A DNA stretch of 64,000 nt, taken from Parolsenella massiliensis (GTDB lineage: Bacteria > Actinomycetota > Coriobacteriia > Coriobacteriales > Atopobiaceae). Where the stretch lies: positions 1 to 64,000 of the forward strand of contig NZ_LT671675.1 in the NCBI RefSeq assembly GCF_900143685.1. Direction: 5' to 3'. The notes beneath the pieces are model-generated. The model was not told where the DNA came from. It did no database searches and saw only the letters and a list, made by a program, of their open reading frames with translations. The translations under genes were made by a program, and so were the position numbers. Positions 34,767 through 43,169 of the stretch are shown here, piece by piece; position 1 is the first letter of the stretch, and the number at the start of each line of letters is the position of its first letter.

Positions 34767-37223
34767 ATGAGCGAAGCCACTGCCGAGAAGATCGTCCTGT
34801 CCGTTGACACGTCGACGGACATGCTTGCCTGCGCCGTTGGTCGCGTGGGCGAGGCGGGCGTCGAGCTTTTGGCGAGCGGCGACCACCTGTGCCGCCGACA
34901 CGCCAACGAGGAGCTCGTGACCACGTGCCTGGATGTCCTGGCTCGTGCGGGGCTTTCGATGGGCGACGTCGACGCGGTGCTCGTGGGTCGCGGTCCCGGC
35001 TCGTTCACGGGCGTGCGCATTGGCATCGCCACGGCCAAGGGCCTGGCGTGCGGCCTGGGACGCGCGCTCTACGGCGCCTCCACGCTCGACGCCGTTGCCT
35101 GGGGCGCGTGGGCGTCCGGCGTTCGCGGCCTCGTGGGCGTCGTGGGCGACGCCATGCGCCGCGAGGTCTATCCCGGGCTGTACCAGGTGGGCGAGGACGG
35201 TCCCATGCGCCTGTTTGAGGTGGAGACCGTCGTGAAGGTGCCCGTCGCCGTCGAGGCTTGGGCAGCTCGTGCGGACGCTGGGCAGATTACGCTCGCGGGC
35301 GACGGGCTCAAGAAGTATCGTGCGCAGTTCGAGGCTGCGGGGTTCTCGCGCTTTGCCGATGAGGACGCCTGGCACCCAACGGGCGAGGGCCTGCTGCGCG
35401 CGGCGCATGCGTCCGGTGTTGTTCTCGGCGCGTCGAGCAGCGCGACCGACTCGGGCGACCCTGCGCTCGTGCTGCCCATTTACACGCGCCTCTCTGACGC
35501 CGAGGAGAACGAGCGCACGCGGCTGGGCCTCAAGGAGCCGACGTCCGCAGCCGTGACCGGCGTGGACGATGCGCTCGCGGGCATCCACTGTCAGCTGCGT
35601 CCCATGACGGTCAATGACGTCCATGCCGTGGCCGAGCTCGAGGTCGCGGCGTTTTCCGGCGCGAACCATGAGCCGTGGAGCGAGCAGACCTTCAACGACG
35701 ACGTGACGCAGCGCGGCCACCTGTGGTGGGTGGCCCATGACCGCGGGGCAATCATCGGCTTTGCCGGCGGCACGGTCGTGGCCGATGAGCTGCAGATCTC
35801 TGACGTGGCGGTTGCCGAGGGGCGTCGCCACGAGGGAATCGCGGGCCGGCTGCTCACGCGCGTGGCCTATGACGCGCAGATGCTTGGTGCCACGTGTGCC
35901 CTGCTCGAGGTCGAGGTGGGTAACACCCCTGCCGAGCGCCTGTACGAGCGCCTGGGCTTTACCGAGGTTGGCGTGCGCCCCAGCTACTACGGGGCCGGCC
36001 ACGACGCGCGCATCATGCGCGCCGAGCTGCCGCTTGCAGACCTCGCCCCCGACGCGGACCACGACCCCGCGCCGCGCACGTCCATCCGTCCCTGGCCTAT
36101 CGTGCCTGCGCCTCGTAGCGACGAGGCCCGCGAGCGCATCGCCGCTGCCGGCCCGCTGATTCTCTCCGTCGAGAGCAGCTGCGATGAGACGGCCATGGCC
36201 GTGACCGACTCTCACGGCGTGGTCTGCGCGAGCGTCGTTGCCACCCAGATCGACTTCCACGCGCGCTTTGGCGGCGTGGTCCCCGAGATTGCCTCGCGCA
36301 AGCACACCGAGGCCATCGTCGGCGTGCTCGAGGAGACGCTTGCCCAGGCTGGCGCCCACTTTGGCGTCGACACGCTGGCGCCTGCAGACCTCGCGGCCGT
36401 GGGCGTCACGGCCGGACCGGGCCTTGTGGGAGCGCTCGTGGTGGGCGTCGCCTTTGCGAAGGGTCTGTGTGCGGCGGCTGGCTTGCCCCTCATTGCCGTG
36501 CACCACCTCGAGGGCCACCTCATGGCCAACCTGTTTGAGACGCCCGACCTCAAGCCGCCGTTCGTGGCGAGCCTTGTCTCGGGTGGCAATACCATGCTCG
36601 TGCACGTGAGGGCGTGGGGAGACTACGAGGTTCTCGGCGCCACGATCGACGACGCCGTGGGTGAGGCGTTCGACAAGGTCGCCAAGGCCCTTGGCCTGGG
36701 GTATCCCGGTGGACCCGTCATCAGCAAGCTTGCCGAGAAAGGCAACCGCAAGGCCATCCACTTCCCGCGCGCGATGATGCACAGCGGCGACTACTCATTC
36801 AGCCTGAGCGGCCTCAAGACGAGCGTCATCACCTACATCAACAACGAGAACCGCGCGGGCCGGCCCATCAACCTGCCAGACCTTGCGGCAAGCTTCGAGG
36901 CCGCCGTGGTGGACGTGCAGGTGGCCAAGGCCGTGACGGCCGTGGAGGAGACGGGCGTGAGCGACGTCTGCATCGGTGGTGGCGTCTCGGCGAACCCAGC
37001 GCTGCGCGAGGCATATAAGCGCAGGTTCGGCCGCATGGGCGTTCGCGTTACGGTGCCGCCGCTCGCTGCCTGCGGCGACAACGCGGCCATGATCGGCATT
37101 CCGGCACTGCGCAGCTACCTTGCGGGAGACTTCGCGCCCCTCACCCTCGACGCCAACCCCAACGCCCCGCTCGGCACCTGGTCCTCATCGGCCGCCCCCG
37201 TCCCGCCCCACTGGGAGCGCTAG
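34767..37223 (+). CDS. TsaB-RimI-TsaD triple fusion
   Basis: One 818-residue polypeptide with three full domains. Residues 1-250 are TsaB (LSVDTSTDMLACAVG, GRGPGSFTGVRIGIATAKGL split over 75-95). Residues 275-425 are a RimI-like GNAT acetyltransferase (ISDVAVAEGRRHEGIAGRLL, EVGNTPAERLYERLGF). Residues 464-805 are TsaD (ILSVESSCDETAMAV, GGVVPEIASRKH, HHLEGHLMA with the metal ligands His580/His584, LVSGGNT, and GGGVSANPALR). TsaB and TsaD make t6A in tRNA; RimI acetylates ribosomal protein S18. Normally they are three adjacent genes, so the fusion fixes their stoichiometry. ATG 34767 follows GAAAGG; tsaE is separate at 32601. Confidence 0.95.
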   Translation: MSEATAEKIVLSVDTSTDMLACAVGRVGEAGVELLASGDHLCRRHANEELVTTCLDVLARAGLSMGDVDAVLVGRGPGSFTGVRIGIATAKGLACGLGRALYGASTLDAVAWGAWASGVRGLVGVVGDAMRREVYPGLYQVGEDGPMRLFEVETVVKVPVAVEAWAARADAGQITLAGDGLKKYRAQFEAAGFSRFADEDAWHPTGEGLLRAAHASGVVLGASSSATDSGDPALVLPIYTRLSDAEENERTRLGLKEPTSAAVTGVDDALAGIHCQLRPMTVNDVHAVAELEVAAFSGANHEPWSEQTFNDDVTQRGHLWWVAHDRGAIIGFAGGTVVADELQISDVAVAEGRRHEGIAGRLLTRVAYDAQMLGATCALLEVEVGNTPAERLYERLGFTEVGVRPSYYGAGHDARIMRAELPLADLAPDADHDPAPRTSIRPWPIVPAPRSDEARERIAAAGPLILSVESSCDETAMAVTDSHGVVCASVVATQIDFHARFGGVVPEIASRKHTEAIVGVLEETLAQAGAHFGVDTLAPADLAAVGVTAGPGLVGALVVGVAFAKGLCAAAGLPLIAVHHLEGHLMANLFETPDLKPPFVASLVSGGNTMLVHVRAWGDYEVLGATIDDAVGEAFDKVAKALGLGYPGGPVISKLAEKGNRKAIHFPRAMMHSGDYSFSLSGLKTSVITYINNENRAGRPINLPDLAASFEAAVVDVQVAKAVTAVEETGVSDVCIGGGVSANPALREAYKRRFGRMGVRVTVPPLAACGDNAAMIGIPALRSYLAGDFAPLTLDANPNAPLGTWSSSAAPVPPHWER

Positions 37224-37224
37224 C

Positions 37225-37283
37225 TGACAAAGGGACAGTCCCTTTGTCAACTTTCCCTTTGTCAACTTTCCTTTGTCAACTTT
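37225..37283. repeat. Left REP-type palindrome and three 14-bp direct repeats flanking the RAYT gene
   Basis: TGACAAAGGGAC and its complement GTCCCTTTGTCA form a perfect palindrome at 37225-37249 with a central A. The word CCTTTGTCAACTTT is then present three times (37241-37254, 37256-37269, 37270-37283). The right-hand copy of the palindrome is at 38081-38107. Confidence 0.85.
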
Positions 37284-37346
37284 ATACAGTCTCGTTCATC
37301 TGGGTATAAGCCTTCCCACCAGTTCAATGGGTGGGGAGGCGTCATT

Positions 37347-38084
37347 ATGCCGAGAGGTGCGCGGGGAAAGTCTGGATCCGGTTTCTACCATGTGGTCGCA
37401 AAAGGCAGCGGTGGCCAGAGCCTGTTTGAGGAGGACGCAGACTACCAGTCCTTTCTTGGCTTCCTCTCCAAGAATTGCGAGAGGTTCGGCGTGAGGGTGC
37501 ATGCGTACTGTCTCATGGGCAACCACGTCCACCTGCTTCTCGAGGACCGAGACAGCCACCTGAGTGAGACCATGGGCGCAACGCTGACGAGCTATGCCCT
37601 GCGCTTCAATCAGAAGCACGGCCACATTGGCCACGTGTTCCAGCAGCGTTTCAAGAGTCAGCCGGTCGAGACCGACGAGTATCTGCTCCGGGCGATTCGC
37701 TACATCCACAGCAATCCGGCAAAGGCGGGAATCTGCCCCGCGTGCGAGTACCGCTGGAGCAGCTATCGCGCGTATGTGGAGGGCGAGGAGAGCATCGTCG
37801 AGACGTCATTTGCCCTTGATGTGCTCGGGGGCGTTGAGGGGTTCCTGGCGTTCAGCTCGGAGACGCATGGGGATTACCGCTTCTCTCAGCGGAGCCGTAT
37901 CTCGGACGCGGAGGCTCGCCAGATTGCTTCAAGGGTCCTTGGGGACGTTGCCCCAGCTGAGCTCAAGGTCATGGAGCGCCCGCATCGCGATGCGCTACTC
38001 TTTGGCCTAAAGGATGCCGGCCTTTCCATCCGACAGATAGAGCGCCTTACCGGCATCGGAAGGGGCACGATAGCGAAAAGTTGA
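37347..38084 (+). CDS. REP-associated tyrosine transposase (RAYT, Y1_Tnp family)
   Basis: A 245-residue HUH/Y1 nuclease related to IS200/IS605 transposases. The HUH pair is in YCLMGNHVHLLLED, the catalytic tyrosine is probably in LLRAIRYIHSNPAKAG, and the C-terminal half carries an HTH-like SIRQIERLTGIGRGTIAKS. ATG 37347 follows GGGGAGG. The gene is bracketed by the GACAAAGGGAC palindromes, and its stop codon is inside the right palindrome, as expected of a RAYT that acts on its own REP elements. It interrupts the tsaD-nadE spacing. Confidence 0.9.
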   Translation: MPRGARGKSGSGFYHVVAKGSGGQSLFEEDADYQSFLGFLSKNCERFGVRVHAYCLMGNHVHLLLEDRDSHLSETMGATLTSYALRFNQKHGHIGHVFQQRFKSQPVETDEYLLRAIRYIHSNPAKAGICPACEYRWSSYRAYVEGEESIVETSFALDVLGGVEGFLAFSSETHGDYRFSQRSRISDAEARQIASRVLGDVAPAELKVMERPHRDALLFGLKDAGLSIRQIERLTGIGRGTIAKS

Positions 38085-38107
38085 CAAAGGGACTGTCCCT
38101 TTGTCAA
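38081..38107. repeat. Right REP-type palindrome
   Basis: TTGACAAAGGGAC and GTCCCTTTGTCAA, perfect 13-bp arms with a central T. It differs from the left copy only at the central base and by one more base pair at each end. It contains the RAYT stop codon (38082-38084). Confidence 0.85.
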
Positions 38108-38128
38108 TCGTCAATCGAGGAGGATTCC

Positions 38129-40132
38129 ATGAGGGACGGGTTCATCAGGGTGGCGGCGCTTACGCCGGCGGTGCGCGTGGCGGACATCGGGTACAACGTC
38201 GAGGCGTGCGTCGAGGCGGTGCGCTCGAGCGATGCCCAGGTCATCGTGCTGCCCGAGCTTGCCATCACGTCCTATACCTGCGAGGATCTCTTTTGGCAGG
38301 ATGCTCTGCTCCGTGCGGCCGAGGAGGGCCTGGGCCAGCTGGCCGCCGCCGTGGCAGACGTTGACGCGCTCGTGCTCGTGGGTGTGCCCGTGCGCGTGGC
38401 CTCCAAGCTGTACAACTGCGCCGCGGCTCTGTGCCACGGCGAGCTTCTCGGCCTCGTGCCCAAGCGAAACATCCCCACATATGGCGAGTTCTACGAGGGC
38501 AGGCGCTTCTCGGCCGGCCCTGAGGACGTGACGCTCGTCTCGTTTGCCGGCTACGAGGAAGTGCCGTTTGGCGCCGGTCAGCTCTTCGAGTGCGAGAACG
38601 TGCCCGGCCTTACGGTGGCCGCCGAGATTTGCGAGGACCTGTGGGTGCCCAACCCGCCGAGCACGGCGGCGGCGCTTGCGGGGGCCACGCTCATCTGCAA
38701 CCTCTCGGCCTCCAACGAGCTCGTGGGCAAGGCCGACTACCGCCGCGATCTCGTGGCCTCGACGAGCGCGCGCCTCGTGTGCGCCTACGCCTATGCCAGC
38801 GCCGGCTGGGGCGAGTCGACCCAGGACGTGGTCTACGGCGGGCATTGCCTCGTGGCCGAGAACGGCCGCGTGCTCCAGCAGACTCGCCCGCTCGATGACG
38901 CCGCGCTTGCGCTTGCGGGAGACGCCCATGCCCAGACGGGCGCCACGGCCGTCGTTGACCTCGACCTTCTTGCGCACGATCGCATGCGCATGTCCACCTT
39001 CAACGTGGACCCCACTGCCGCGGGCTACGTCATCACCACCTTTGACCTCGACGTTGTTGAGACGCCCCTTGAGGGCCGCTTCGTGGATCCGCACCCGTTC
39101 GTGCCGGCGGACCCGACGCGTCGTGCGGAGCGTTGCGAGTCGATCTTTGCCATCCAGGCGCACGGCCTGGCAAAGCGCCTAGCCCACACGCACTCGCGTC
39201 GCGCGGTCATCGGCGTGTCTGGGGGCCTCGACTCCACGCTCGCGTTGCTCGTCTGCGCCCGCGCCTTCGATCTTCTCGGCCTTGACCGCGCCGGAATTCT
39301 CGCCATCACGATGCCGGGCTTTGGCACCACGGAGCGCACGCATGACAACGCAACGGCCATGAGCGAGGCGCTCGGCTGCGAGCTGCGTGAGATAAGCATC
39401 GCCGCGGCGGTGCGCCAGCACTTCGCCGACATCGGCCACGATGAGGCTGACCACTCGGTGACCTACGAGAACGCCCAAGCGCGCGAGCGCACGCAGATTC
39501 TCATGGACGTGGCCAACCGCGAGGGTGGCCTTGTGGTTGGCACCGGCGACCTCTCCGAGCTCGCGCTTGGCTGGGCCACCTACAATGCCGACCACATGAG
39601 TATGTACGGCGTGAACGCGAGCGTGCCCAAGACGCTCGTGCGCCACCTCGTTCGCTACGTGGCCGACGAGGCTCGCGCGAGTGGCAACGACGCCCTGGCC
39701 GACGTGCTCGTTGACGTGCTTGACACGCCCGTGAGTCCCGAGCTTCTTCCGGCGACGGGGGACGGCAAGATCTCCCAGAAGACCGAGGACCTCGTGGGTC
39801 CCTACGAGCTGCATGACTTCTTCCTCTACAACGTCCTGCGCTGCGGCTTTGGCCCGGCGAAGGTCTGCCGCCTTGCGCTCGAGGCGTTCGGAGGTCGTTA
39901 CGCGAGCGGCGCTGACGCGGATGATGCCGCCGTGGGCACCTACGATGCCGAGACGATCATGAAGTGGCTTCGCAAGTTCTACTGGCGTTTCTTCTCGCAG
40001 CAGTTCAAGCGCAGCTGCCTGCCGGACGGTCCCAAGGTGGGCAGCGTTGCCGTGAGCCCGCGCGGCGACCTTCGCATGCCGTCCGACGCCTGCGTGAACC
40101 TCTGGATTCGCGAGCTCGACGAGCTGGGGTAG
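38129..40132 (+). CDS. nadE: Glutamine-dependent NAD+ synthetase
   Basis: A 667-residue two-domain NadE. The N-terminal nitrilase-type glutaminase has Glu43 (VLPELAITSY), a lysine in LVPKRNIPTYGEFYE, and the nucleophile cysteine in EICEDLWVP. The C-terminal synthetase has the PP-loop GVSGGLDSTLALLV, TMPGFGTTERT, GDLSELALGWATY and the conserved KFYWRFFSQQFKRSCLPDG split over its end. It converts nicotinate adenine dinucleotide to NAD using glutamine. ATG 38129 has GAGGAGG; the frame opening at 38081 lies in the REP palindrome. Confidence 0.97.
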   Translation: MRDGFIRVAALTPAVRVADIGYNVEACVEAVRSSDAQVIVLPELAITSYTCEDLFWQDALLRAAEEGLGQLAAAVADVDALVLVGVPVRVASKLYNCAAALCHGELLGLVPKRNIPTYGEFYEGRRFSAGPEDVTLVSFAGYEEVPFGAGQLFECENVPGLTVAAEICEDLWVPNPPSTAAALAGATLICNLSASNELVGKADYRRDLVASTSARLVCAYAYASAGWGESTQDVVYGGHCLVAENGRVLQQTRPLDDAALALAGDAHAQTGATAVVDLDLLAHDRMRMSTFNVDPTAAGYVITTFDLDVVETPLEGRFVDPHPFVPADPTRRAERCESIFAIQAHGLAKRLAHTHSRRAVIGVSGGLDSTLALLVCARAFDLLGLDRAGILAITMPGFGTTERTHDNATAMSEALGCELREISIAAAVRQHFADIGHDEADHSVTYENAQARERTQILMDVANREGGLVVGTGDLSELALGWATYNADHMSMYGVNASVPKTLVRHLVRYVADEARASGNDALADVLVDVLDTPVSPELLPATGDGKISQKTEDLVGPYELHDFFLYNVLRCGFGPAKVCRLALEAFGGRYASGADADDAAVGTYDAETIMKWLRKFYWRFFSQQFKRSCLPDGPKVGSVAVSPRGDLRMPSDACVNLWIRELDELG

Positions 40133-40141
40133 TGGTGGCGC

Positions 40142-42052
40142 ATGGAGGGTTCCCAGCGGGTGGGTCTCGGCGGCGGTTGGAGGGAAGCCCTACCGCTTCT
40201 GGGGATTTCCCTGATTCTGGGCACTCCACAGGTGCTTGCTCTGCCGGCGCCCTTTGCGAGTGATGGGCTTTCTCTGGCGCTTTCCTCGCTGCTACCTGTC
40301 GTGTCTCTGGCGGGGCTGTTCGGCGCGTCCGTTGCCGCTGCAAAGGGCGGCGGCGGGTGTCGCGAGCGCCTGGTTGCATGTGCTGGACTTGCCGCGACGG
40401 CAATCTATCTTGCGTTGTCGTGGTGGGTGGTTCTTAGCTGGTCGTGGGGTGTGGGCGTGGCGTCCCTTGGGGTTGCCGCCACGTTCGTCTTGGACGTGAT
40501 GGGGATGGCCGCTGCTGGCGTTGGCATGTTTGGCTGCTGCTATATGGCATGCGATGGGGGCGCGGAGGCACGGGCTGCCTCGCCTGCATCTGCTTGCCGC
40601 GTGCTTGTCTGCGCCCTGGCGGCTACGGGGATGCTCGGCGTTGCGGGGCGCTTTCTCCCCAACTGGACCATGATGCGTATTGCCGCCTCGTTTTCGGGGC
40701 CGGATGGCCGTCTCTTTGCGGAGTCCCTCTCTCTGGGAAGCCTCGAGGCCGCTCGTGGGCTTTGCCCCCTGGCGGCAGGGATTCCCTTCGCTTCGACCCT
40801 GGCTCTAGTGCCCAGTTTGGCCTGGGCCGTCTTGGTCACTGTGCTGAGGGCGCGTCCACGAACGATGGTGCGGGGTATATGCTCCGGTCTCTTCGCTGCT
40901 TGGGCCCTGTGCGCGCTGTTCCAGGAGCTTGGGCGCGCCCTTGTCTGGAGCGCGGCTGTTCCGGCCTTGCTCCTGGCGCTCGCGGGTTCCTTGCTCGCTG
41001 TTTCCTGCCGTTCGCATCGTCTTGGCGCAGCGAAGGGCGATGGCGGCGAGCCGGCCTCGTCGCTGACGGGCATCCTCTCTCCGCGAGAGTCGGAGGCCTT
41101 GCACCTACGCTTGGACGGGCTCTCTTCCTCGGAGGCCGCCGGGAAGATGGGCGTGAGCGCCTCGACGGTGAGGAACCTGCAGGCGCGAGCACTGGATAAG
41201 CTTGGCGTCGGGTCACTTGACGAGCTCCGTGCGGGCGAGGCGTCCGATCTCGGTACTTGCGGATTGAAGCCGGCTTCATGGGGCGTCGCGGTGTCCCTTT
41301 TGTTCGCCGTGCTAATCGGTGCGGTGCTCGTGGCGTTTTCCCGAACACAGAAGACGTGGGCTGACGCCGTCTCGGAAACTATGGTTCTCGGCATCTCCTT
41401 GAGTCTCTGTTCTCTGCTCCGTGGCGCTGGCTGGGACGAGCGGGTACCGCTCGTCTGGTACGAATTCGGGGCCTGCGCCTTCGTGGGCTTTCTGGCGGGC
41501 ATTGTGCCTTTGGTTTCTCTGGCTGCAGCGCTGCTTGCCCTGTTTGTGATGGTGGGCGAGAGGGGCGGCGAGCACCTCGATTCGTTCTCTGGCCTGTTCG
41601 TTGCATTTGGCCTGGGCGTATGCGTCGGGGGCTATGCGTCCGGGTTGTTGCCCCGGCTGCCCGCCTTGCTCGCCTTGGCGAGCAACAATGAGGACGCGAT
41701 GCTGCTTGCCGTGCTAACGGGAGTCGTTGCGGGTGCGCTCTGCCTCGTCGGGGTGACCTCGTGTGTGCTTGCGCTGCGAAGCGTGTCCGACCATTTCGCT
41801 ACGCCTGCGGAGGAAGCCGATGGAGGCCAGGGCATCCGCAGATTCTCTGCGTATCTCGTGAGCAAGGGCCTCAATCCTACCGAGGTGGATGTTGCGCGCC
41901 TGGTGCTGCAGGGTTTGGCGAGCCCGGAAATCGCCTTGAGGCTCAACCTCTCGAGAGGTGCCGTCAACTCCGCCCGCCGTGGAGCCTATCGAAAGCTGGG
42001 CATTCATTCCCGCACCGAGCTTGCCGAGGAATGCCGAAAGTTTCTCGATTAA
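40142..42052 (+). CDS. Multi-pass membrane LuxR-type regulator with two HTH domains
   Basis: A 636-residue protein of the membrane-LuxR type common in Coriobacteriia. About seven hydrophobic segments occupy residues 15-290. A LuxR HTH follows at 311-362 (LSPRESEALHLRLDGLSSSE, VSASTVRNLQARALDKLGV). A second block of about six membrane segments spans 385-570, and a second, more divergent HTH lies at about 575-636 (NPTEVDVARLVLQGLASPEI, LSRGAVNSARRGAYRKLGIHS). So it looks like two copies of the TM-HTH unit in tandem. It lies nine bases after nadE; the ribosome site is weak. Ligand and targets unknown; the adjacent convergent peptide/ABC cluster is a possible target by position. Confidence 0.85.
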   Translation: MEGSQRVGLGGGWREALPLLGISLILGTPQVLALPAPFASDGLSLALSSLLPVVSLAGLFGASVAAAKGGGGCRERLVACAGLAATAIYLALSWWVVLSWSWGVGVASLGVAATFVLDVMGMAAAGVGMFGCCYMACDGGAEARAASPASACRVLVCALAATGMLGVAGRFLPNWTMMRIAASFSGPDGRLFAESLSLGSLEAARGLCPLAAGIPFASTLALVPSLAWAVLVTVLRARPRTMVRGICSGLFAAWALCALFQELGRALVWSAAVPALLLALAGSLLAVSCRSHRLGAAKGDGGEPASSLTGILSPRESEALHLRLDGLSSSEAAGKMGVSASTVRNLQARALDKLGVGSLDELRAGEASDLGTCGLKPASWGVAVSLLFAVLIGAVLVAFSRTQKTWADAVSETMVLGISLSLCSLLRGAGWDERVPLVWYEFGACAFVGFLAGIVPLVSLAAALLALFVMVGERGGEHLDSFSGLFVAFGLGVCVGGYASGLLPRLPALLALASNNEDAMLLAVLTGVVAGALCLVGVTSCVLALRSVSDHFATPAEEADGGQGIRRFSAYLVSKGLNPTEVDVARLVLQGLASPEIALRLNLSRGAVNSARRGAYRKLGIHSRTELAEECRKFLD

Positions 42053-42095
42053 GTAAGTGGGCTCGCTCGAAATTAATCGAGCGAGCCCCGAGGGA

Positions 42096-42434
42096 TTACC
42101 AGGTGCGATAGTTGCACTTCAGGCGGCTAACGGTGCCTGGATAACTGTCCTTTGGGCTGAAGCCCGCCGCGCTCCAAAGAATCGTGGTGCCCTTTAGGCT
42201 ATAACCGCTTCGATAGGAAAGGCTCTTGTAGATCTTGTCGTAGCAGGAGACGTTGTGCGAAGAGTCATTTGCGCTCGCGAAGGCGCTGTAAGTGTCGAGG
42301 ACATCGTCAATGAGCAGATAGGGGGCAACGATACCGCCACTCTGAGCATGCGCGGGCGTAGCAACGAGGGCCGTTGGGGCAATTGAACAGGCGACCAGTG
42401 CGACTAGCAGGAACTTCTTGGCTTTCTTAAACAT
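42096..42434 (-). CDS. Small secreted peptide, bacteriocin-like
   Basis: A 112-residue precursor with a textbook Sec signal peptide: basic MFKKAKK, hydrophobic LLVALVACSIAPTALVA, cleavage near TPAHA|Q. The mature part is about 82 residues with two cysteines (SCYDKIY and KCNYRTW) that could form a disulfide, and it ends in an aromatic YRTW. A distant resemblance to lactococcin-972-type peptides (secreted, RSG..KG..W pattern and C-terminal W) is my inference. AAAGGAGGGATC precedes the start. It is the last gene of a permease-ATPase-peptide series, with about 48 bp before it. Confidence 0.75.
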   Translation of the reverse strand: MFKKAKKFLLVALVACSIAPTALVATPAHAQSGGIVAPYLLIDDVLDTYSAFASANDSSHNVSCYDKIYKSLSYRSGYSLKGTTILWSAAGFSPKDSYPGTVSRLKCNYRTW

Positions 42435-42482
42435 GATCCCTCCTTTTGAAGCTGTGGGGCGGGTCTACCTTGAATCCTCCTC

Positions 42483-43169
42483 TCACTCATAAAGCTCGCG
42501 ATAACGGGTGGCGCAGGAGCCGGGATGGTTTCGTGGATGGTCGTGGCACTCGATCTTGCCGTGAACGATGAAGGCAACGCGGTCGCAGGACTGGTCGACG
42601 TTCGCAAGGTTGTGGGTGGACATGACGATGGAGCGTCCGCCTCGCACGTACGAGCGCATGGCCCTCGTGACGACGCCCACGTTGGTGGGGTCGAGCGCGC
42701 TCATGGGCTCGTCGAGAAGCAACAGTTTCGCTCCGGTTGCCATGGCCGTGGCTATGGCGGCGAGCTGGGCCATTCCCTGCGAGCACTTGCGAACGGGTAG
42801 GTCGAGGAACGCCTCGATGCCCAGGCGCGAAGCGAGTTTGCCGACGTCTACATGGGACCTCCAACAATCCCTGGCGAACTCGATGTTTTGACGCACGGTG
42901 GCTCGCGCGCTGAGAATGCCGGGAGAGGGCAGGTAGAAGACGCCTTGCCTCCAATCGGCTGCGGTGGGTGCGCCTCCGTTGATGCTGGGGCCAATCGTGC
43001 AGCTTACGCGCTCGTCCCAGGGTTCCCAAATCGATTCGAGCAGCGTTGTCTTGCCGCTGCCGTTGGGCGCGACAAGCCCCGTGACGGTTCCCGAGGGGAC
43101 GTCGATGCGCGCATTATCGATTACTAGGCTATTTCCTCGGCGAACGGAGAGGTCAAGGAACGTGGTCAT
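42483..43169 (-). CDS. ABC transporter ATP-binding protein
   Basis: A 228-residue ATPase: Walker A GLVAPNGSGKTTLLESI, signature KCSQGMAQLAA (a variant of LSGGQ), Walker B LLLLDEPMSALDP, and switch histidine MSTHN. Its start overlaps the permease stop by four bases (ATGA), so they form one transporter. Next to a secreted peptide gene, it is likely an exporter or, because the peptide has its own Sec signal, a self-immunity pump. Confidence 0.92.
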   Translation of the reverse strand: MTTFLDLSVRRGNSLVIDNARIDVPSGTVTGLVAPNGSGKTTLLESIWEPWDERVSCTIGPSINGGAPTAADWRQGVFYLPSPGILSARATVRQNIEFARDCWRSHVDVGKLASRLGIEAFLDLPVRKCSQGMAQLAAIATAMATGAKLLLLDEPMSALDPTNVGVVTRAMRSYVRGGRSIVMSTHNLANVDQSCDRVAFIVHGKIECHDHPRNHPGSCATRYRELYE

